Assembly (NCBI GenBank): GCA_002331335.1
Contig: DCZO01000003.1
Location: forward strand, 57,866 to 67,828
From: Nitrospira sp. UBA2082
GTDB taxonomy: Bacteria; Nitrospirota; Nitrospiria; Nitrospirales; Nitrospiraceae
DNA: 9,963 nt
Direction of reading: 5' to 3'
In this document: positions 6,398 to 9,963 of the stretch, one piece after another
Layout: each line of letters begins with the position of its first letter
How positions within the stretch are numbered: the first letter of the stretch is position 1
Notes under the pieces: model-generated
Database searches by the model: none
Told to the model about the DNA's origin: nothing
The model's input: the letters and a program-made list of their open reading frames with translations, nothing else
Program-made: the position numbers and the translations under genes

Positions 6398-6687
6398 CGA
6401 GTTCGAACGGCGCTTTCGTCACTCGAGAGCCTCTCGTCAGGTTCTGGATCTAAGTGGGGGCATACGAATCCCCGATTCCCCTTCATTTAGTCCCGTACGC
6501 ATTTTTGTGCACGCCCCGACTTGATACCTGCGCTTAGGCTACGTGTCCGGCAAGTATTCGGGGGCAGGCATGACTCGTGACTTCACGCAGGTGTTCCCCA
6601 TGCCACTCACTCCGTCGCCTTGACTCACCGGTTGCCTCGCCTTTAAGTTGGCTCGCGCACGATTCACCCATTACGCAAGGAACAGCC

Positions 6688-7761
6688 ATGCCCACGTTGT
6701 TTACCCCGCTTCAAGTCGGAGACATCCTGTTGCCCAACCGCATCGTGATGGCCCCCTTGACCCGCGCGCGGGCCGGATCCACACACATTCCCAACGGCAT
6801 GATGGTGGACTACTACTCTCAACGGGCCTCAAGCGGCCTCATGATGACCGAGTGCACCATGGTCGATGCCCATGCCTGTGCGTTCATGGGCGAAGGCGGC
6901 ATTTACAGCCCTTTACACGTGGCCGGATGGCGCCGCGTGACGGACGCGGTGCATGCCAGAGGCGGCCGCATCTTCATGCAAATCTGGCATCCCGGCCGGG
7001 CCGCACACTCCTTGCTGAACGACGGCGAACAACCGGTCTCCAGCAGCGCCGTCGCAATTCGTAACGGTAAGACCCAAACCCAGGATGGCCTCCAACCCTA
7101 CGAAGTGCCTCGCGCACTTCGTAGTCATGAAATCCCACGATATGTGGACATGTTCCGGCTCGCTTCACAAAATGCCCAGTTGGCCGGATTTGACGGGGTG
7201 CAGATTCATGGTGCCCATGGCTATTTGATTGATAACTTTCTCCGTGACGGCGTCAATGCGCGCACGGATGCCTATGGTGGCTCCGTCCAAAACCGCGCGC
7301 GATTTCTACTAGAGGTGACCGATGCCGCGATCGGCGTCTGGGGCGCGGGACGCGTCGCGGTGCGGATTTCTCCTTTGGTTCCGTTCAATGACATGACCGA
7401 AAGCCAGCCTGAGGCGCTGGTGACCTATGTGGCAAGAGAATTGAGCGGTAGAGGCATTGCATTTCTCGAAATCCGGCATGAGAACCACGCGCTGCCTCAC
7501 GAACAGGCTATCCTGGCAGTCGCCCGTCGGCACTTCCACGGTGTCTTGATGACCAACGGGAGCTACGCCCGTGAAAGCGGCAACGCGACAGTGGCTTGCG
7601 GAGCGGCCGATGCCATCGTGTACGGGCGCCCGTACATCGCCAATCCGGACCTGGTCGAACGCTACGTGAAACAGGCTCCGCTCAACGACATCAACTCCGA
7701 TCGACTGTATGGGGGCGGCCCCGACGGCTACAGCGACTATCCCACCCTGGCTGTTAGCTGA
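6688..7761 (+). CDS. Old Yellow Enzyme-type FMN ene-reductase (NemA/PETNR-like)
   Basis: A 357-residue FMN-dependent TIM-barrel oxidoreductase of the OYE family, which reduces activated C=C bonds, and in some members nitro compounds, with NAD(P)H. The N-terminal LFTPLQVGDILLPNRIVMAPLTRARA is typical and includes the FMN-contacting Thr25. The substrate-anion-binding pair is His174/His177 in HGAHGYLID, as in PETN reductase and YqjM (OYE1 has His/Asn), with the proton-donor Tyr at 179. GGRIFMQIWHPGR, RTDAYGGSVQNRARF and the C-terminal phosphate-binding part (ADAIVYGRPYIANPDL) follow. The length is normal. The ATG at 6688 is preferred because AAGGA (6677-6681) sits 6 nt upstream; the open frame further upstream to 6577 lacks family similarity. 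No signal peptide is seen, so it is cytoplasmic. It appears monocistronic; the natural substrate cannot be told. Confidence 0.95.
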   Translation: MPTLFTPLQVGDILLPNRIVMAPLTRARAGSTHIPNGMMVDYYSQRASSGLMMTECTMVDAHACAFMGEGGIYSPLHVAGWRRVTDAVHARGGRIFMQIWHPGRAAHSLLNDGEQPVSSSAVAIRNGKTQTQDGLQPYEVPRALRSHEIPRYVDMFRLASQNAQLAGFDGVQIHGAHGYLIDNFLRDGVNARTDAYGGSVQNRARFLLEVTDAAIGVWGAGRVAVRISPLVPFNDMTESQPEALVTYVARELSGRGIAFLEIRHENHALPHEQAILAVARRHFHGVLMTNGSYARESGNATVACGAADAIVYGRPYIANPDLVERYVKQAPLNDINSDRLYGGGPDGYSDYPTLAVS

Positions 7762-7929
7762 TCCCCTCCCATACCTTCTGAAAAGAACTGCCAGGCCCTT
7801 CCGCATCGTGCAGGCTGTGACTCGGTGTCTGTCCTCCTCTGCCCCCACCTGACCGATCACGTGTAATGTCTTCACGCCCTGCTTACGCCAGAATCGCGGA
7901 CTGGGATTAACACAGGTTTTACACGCCTG

Positions 7930-7972
7930 TTATCGATTTGAAACTCTCCTGCCGTATTCTGCCTATCGATAG
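7930..7972. promoter_or_regulatory. Candidate operator/promoter region of the CBS operon
   Basis: TATCGAT occurs twice, at 7931-7937 and 7964-7970, 33 bp apart (about three helical turns). The second copy is the centre of a perfect 10-bp palindrome, CTATCGATAG (7963-7972). Between them lie TTGAAA (7938-7943) and TATTCT (7955-7960), which are not at standard promoter spacing. The position, 40 bp before the CBS start codon, suits an operator, but this is suggestive only. Confidence 0.35.
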
Positions 7973-8011
7973 AAAAGACAACGAATGAGACCTCAAGCGG
8001 GAGGAAGCAAG

Positions 8012-8395
8012 ATGATCACTGTCGGACAACTGATGAATCGTGACGTGGTGACTGCGCCAGGAACAATGAGCGCCGTGGATGCGGCGAAACTCATGTCCCA
8101 TCGCAAGATCGGGAGCGTCCTTGTGGAGCATGACCGCCATATCGTCGGCATCGTGACGGAATCGGATATCGTCCGGAAGGTGGTCGGGACCGATCAGGAA
8201 CCGTCCCATTTTCCCATCGCCACCATCATGAGCGCGCCGGTCATTGGGATCGACGAACGGCGGCCCATCACCGAAGCGGCCGATCTGATGCAACGACATG
8301 GCACCAGGCACTTGATGGTCTGTAAGGCAGCCGCTGTGGTCGGAGTCCTTTCGGTTCGGGATCTTCTCCGCCCGGTCTCGACCGATGACTTTTAG
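8012..8395 (+). CDS. Tandem CBS-domain protein
   Basis: A 127-residue stand-alone CBS pair (Bateman module), a fold that commonly binds adenosyl ligands such as AMP, ATP or SAM and acts as an energy or ligand sensor. CBS1 spans about residues 7-58 (LMNRDVVTAPGTMSAVDAAKLM, ending GIVTESDIVRKVV). CBS2 spans about 72-122 (IMSAPVIGIDERRPITEAADLM, ending GVLSVRDLLRPV). No other domain is present. The ATG at 8012 is chosen because GGGAGG (7999-8004) lies 7 nt before it; the in-frame ATG at 7985 would put that site inside the gene. The 3' end overlaps the next gene by 11 bp, so the two should be translationally coupled. The sensor may act on the PsiE-like membrane protein encoded downstream, which is inferred from context only. 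Confidence 0.94.
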   Translation: MITVGQLMNRDVVTAPGTMSAVDAAKLMSHRKIGSVLVEHDRHIVGIVTESDIVRKVVGTDQEPSHFPIATIMSAPVIGIDERRPITEAADLMQRHGTRHLMVCKAAAVVGVLSVRDLLRPVSTDDF

Positions 8396-8918
8396 TATTT
8401 TACGGAGAGCTCCAAGCTGGTTACACCTGTCTCCAGATCGCCCTGCCTGGAGCCGTCTCCGAGGCCTCGACCTGATCGAGGTGTGGACGTGGGGCATCAA
8501 AGGGGTGCTCAGCCTGATGATCGTCACCCTCCTGGCGGCGCTCACAGGGGGAGTCTTAAAGACCTTATTCGGCCTTTGGATGCTGGCCGACCATCAAGCC
8601 GAAGTCGTACTGCGGCAGGTCATCATCGACATGCTCATGCTGCTGGCACTCGTCGAAGTGTTCAAAACGACAGTGACCTATTTCAGCGAAGGCCGTGTCA
8701 AGGTGACGTTCATCGTCGACACGATCCTGGTGGTCATGCTGACGGAGGTGATTTCTCAATGGTTCAAGGGCGGAGATTGGCAGGCACTGTCGGCGCTCGG
8801 CGGCATGCTGCTTATTCTCGGCATCGTTCGCGTGATGGTCGTCCGATGGAGCCCCACGCAGATGAAACAGTCCGCCTATTCTTATATGGCACACACCAAC
8901 GAGGGAGGTCACACATGA
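8385..8918 (+). CDS. PsiE-family integral membrane protein
   Basis: A 177-residue protein resembling the phosphate-starvation-inducible PsiE family, whose molecular function is unknown. Four hydrophobic helices are visible: residues about 38-58 (IKGVLSLMIVTLLAALTGGVL), 79-100 (VIIDMLMLLALVEVF), 108-127 (TFIVDTILVVMLTEVISQWF) and 135-155 (LSALGGMLLILGIVRVMVVRW). The family-like stretch EGRVKVTFIVDTILVVMLTE is clear. The N-terminal 35 residues are cytoplasm-like and basic. The ATG overlaps the stop of the CBS gene by 11 bp and has no strong ribosome site of its own, so translation probably depends on coupling. Its own stop overlaps the next ATG (ATGA). The name PsiE does not prove phosphate control here, and no Pho box was recognised. 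Confidence 0.88.
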   Translation: MTFSILRRAPSWLHLSPDRPAWSRLRGLDLIEVWTWGIKGVLSLMIVTLLAALTGGVLKTLFGLWMLADHQAEVVLRQVIIDMLMLLALVEVFKTTVTYFSEGRVKVTFIVDTILVVMLTEVISQWFKGGDWQALSALGGMLLILGIVRVMVVRWSPTQMKQSAYSYMAHTNEGGHT

Positions 8919-9190
8919 CTACGACCGCAGCACATACGGAAGCCAGAATTGTGGCCATTGTTCACGAACGAGGACACATCTTGCTTGAACAACTTCTGTC
9001 CTGTCTTCCAGGCTCGACCTGGAACCAAGTGTTCTTGGGGGTGGATGCGCTGAGCCGACAGGGGGCGATCAGTGTGCGCCGCCGAGGGTTTGATTACGAG
9101 GTCTGGACGCCTTCTCCGCCACCGGATTGTTCGTTTGAGAGCTTAGCGGCGACCGTCATGAGATCCGCTACGCTCATGCATTCCCGATAG
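8915..9190 (+). CDS. Small winged-helix-like hypothetical protein
   Basis: A 91-residue protein whose predicted layout suits a compact winged helix: EARIVAIVHERGHILLEQLL, then LPGSTWNQVFLGVDALSRQG as a putative recognition region, then a two-strand wing with AISVRRRGFDYEVW. The C-terminal 25 residues are less structured. I believe similar short proteins occur in Nitrospira genomes, but I cannot name a family. The start overlaps the PsiE stop as ATGA and has a strong Shine-Dalgarno (GAGGGAGG, 8901-8908) 6 nt upstream, so it should be well translated as the last gene of the CBS-PsiE operon. It could be an operon regulator or a protein-binding winged helix; both are inference. Confidence 0.8.
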   Translation: MTTTAAHTEARIVAIVHERGHILLEQLLSCLPGSTWNQVFLGVDALSRQGAISVRRRGFDYEVWTPSPPPDCSFESLAATVMRSATLMHSR

Positions 9191-9511
9191 CCGCGTCCGT
9201 TTTTCCCCCAATTCAGCCCAGTACGAATAGAGCCGTTCGACCCCGGCCTGATCGACGTGCACCGCCGCGTACGGCGTCCGCAGGACTTCCGCAACAGCAT
9301 ATTTTGGTTAGGTGCGCGGCTGCGATTGTTGCTCCTCGGGCTTACCGACTCACGCGATTCAAGATCAGAAACGAGCGCAGTTGCGCGGAATCGCTCGCGG
9401 GCTTGGGTCAGTACTTGCGGCGGGCGGGGATCATCTTTCAAATTATCGAGCGCTGACCTCACACTCTGCCATTGTGATATACCGCTAACAGGCCAACTCT
9501 TGATAGGGAGT
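9191..9511. other. Intergenic region with possible decayed minus-strand coding
   Basis: No intact gene is supported. On the minus strand two neighbouring frames read like protein: about 9480-9370 (SALDNLKDDPRPPQVLTQAR) and, in another frame, 9307-9191 (VAEVLRTPYAAVHVDQAGVE, then RLYSYWAELGEKR). They are separated by a stop at 9308-9310 and a frame change, which suggests a broken gene of unknown family. A plus-strand frame of 104 codons (9257-9571) has no recognisable features. No terminator is evident after the operon. Confidence 0.35.
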
Positions 9512-9570
9512 CTGCCCGGTTGCTACTGGGTCTCATGCCCCCTGCTTCTAGGTCCCCTGCCCGGTTGCTA
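9512..9570 (+). repeat. Short direct repeat before module copy 2
   Basis: CTGCCCGGTTGCTA occurs at 9512-9525 and again at 9557-9570, a 45-bp period, with a degenerate third unit (CCTGCTTCTAGGTC) between. The second unit carries the -35 of the copy 2 promoter, and copy 1 keeps a related sequence (GCGCCCAGTTGCTA). Confidence 0.7.
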
Positions 9571-9593
9571 AGTGGGCTCCTTAGGCGCATCAT
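9565..9593 (+). promoter_or_regulatory. Predicted promoter of small membrane protein, copy 2
   Basis: TTGCTA (9565-9570), a 17-bp spacer and CATCAT (9588-9593) keep the -35 and spacing of copy 1. The first base of the -10 is C instead of T, so this promoter may be weaker. Confidence 0.45.
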
Positions 9594-9654
9594 GCTGCCA
9601 GTCTACATCAGCGCCTTTCATGCAATTGGCAGAGAGCAGACCAGGGAGGGCCCT

Positions 9655-9900
9655 ATGACCAGACCCAAAAGCCAGATAGGCCGGCATGCTTTAGAGGCCA
9701 TGACGGTCATGTTCGTTCTCGGTGCTCTCTCGATGATCTGGCCCGGCATCATTGCCCTTGTCTTCGGTGTCTTCATGCTACTCCAATCTTTTCTTGGGGC
9801 GGAGCCAGAGATGGCGATACTGTCGTGGGCCGAAGTCAGCAATATGCCAATTGCCTTTACCTCGCTTCGGCGATTTGGCTCTCCGACCATCCTTTCGTAA
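9655..9900 (+). CDS. Small single-helix membrane protein, copy 2
   Basis: An 81-residue paralogue of the protein at 6155. A basic N-terminus (MTRPKSQIGRH) is followed by a hydrophobic segment at residues 12-43 (VLGALSMIWPGIIALVFGVF) and the conserved tail EPEMAILSWAEVSNMPIAF with FTSLRR. It has one more residue than copy 1, an in-frame insertion before EPE. The start is supported by GGGAGGG (9644-9650), 4 nt before the ATG. Function is unknown; the conserved WPGII helix and the SWAE-SNMP tail are the parts to search with. Confidence 0.82.
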   Translation: MTRPKSQIGRHALEAMTVMFVLGALSMIWPGIIALVFGVFMLLQSFLGAEPEMAILSWAEVSNMPIAFTSLRRFGSPTILS

Positions 9901-9963
9901 CAAGTTCGAGCGGCGCTTTCATCAACTGTCGCAATCCAAGGGGGTCGCCCATCTCGAAGGCTC

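Larger units (their letters stand above)
6057..6420 (+). repeat. Duplicated module, copy 1
   Basis: This stretch aligns with 9557-9925 over its whole length: promoter, leader, Shine-Dalgarno, small CDS and about 25 bp beyond the stop. Identical blocks include TTGCTAA in the promoter, CAGACCA before the Shine-Dalgarno, ATGATCTGGCCCGGCATCAT in the helix and CTGTCGTGGGCCGAA. Divergence is substantial, so the duplication is not recent. Confidence 0.85.
9557..9925 (+). repeat. Duplicated module, copy 2
   Basis: This is the counterpart of 6057-6420 in the same orientation, covering promoter, leader, Shine-Dalgarno, small CDS and the conserved stretch past the stop. Similarity fades towards the right window edge. 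Confidence 0.85.

Noticed and set aside
6577..6687. Upstream extension of the OYE gene
   Set aside because: The extra 37 residues lack family similarity, and the ATG at 6688 has a well-placed Shine-Dalgarno and the canonical OYE N-terminus.
7309..7875. 188-codon minus-strand frame opposite the OYE gene
   Set aside because: It is antisense to a well-supported OYE gene with no recognisable domain, so it is a shadow frame.
9512..9570. CRISPR-like array
   Set aside because: There are only two clear 14-bp units and one degenerate one, with no regular spacers; it is a short direct repeat linked to the module promoter.
1..9963. tRNA or rRNA genes
   Set aside because: No cloverleaf-like or TTCGA-arm sequence in the right context, and no rRNA signature, was seen on either strand.

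Overview
The window is a high-GC bacterial chromosome segment carrying one conserved housekeeping block and one accessory block. I suspect Nitrospira (Nitrospirota), from the mix of a His-tailed GroEL, a split GlnE-type pair with an ACT fusion, and a CBS/PsiE/small winged-helix operon. That is recognition from memory; no rRNA or other taxonomic marker is present.

Region 1 (1-4616) is housekeeping. The 3' end of groEL runs off the left edge and ends at a strong intrinsic terminator. Converging on it from the minus strand is a 578-residue protein equivalent to the N-terminal half of glutamine synthetase adenylyltransferase (GlnE). Diverging from that, on the plus strand, is a 755-residue protein with two ACT-like domains followed by a second GlnE-type nucleotidyltransferase half. 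The 57 bp between them hold what look like back-to-back promoters with overlapping -10 elements. Together the pair appears to replace a single two-headed GlnE of about 950 residues, with possible built-in amino-acid sensing on one half.

Region 2 (4617-6057) is a small accessory islet. It holds a stem-loop, the 3' remnant of a Fic-family gene, a more AT-rich orphan gene for a HEPN-like protein, and about 250 bp in which I can support nothing.

Region 3 (6057-9963) begins and ends with two copies, about 3.5 kb apart, of a module of some 370 bp. Each copy has a TTGCTA-17-(T/C)ATCAT promoter, a strong Shine-Dalgarno and a one-helix membrane protein of about 80 residues. Between the copies lie an Old Yellow Enzyme-type ene-reductase and a tightly coupled three-gene operon: tandem CBS domains, a PsiE-family membrane protein, and a 91-residue winged-helix-like protein. 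The operon has overlapping stop/start codons and a TATCGAT palindrome upstream. About 370 bp before the second module carry possible decayed coding sequence and short repeats.

The strongest leads are the divergent, ACT-fused split GlnE pair with its symmetric promoter, the duplicated small membrane-protein module, and the CBS-PsiE-winged-helix operon.
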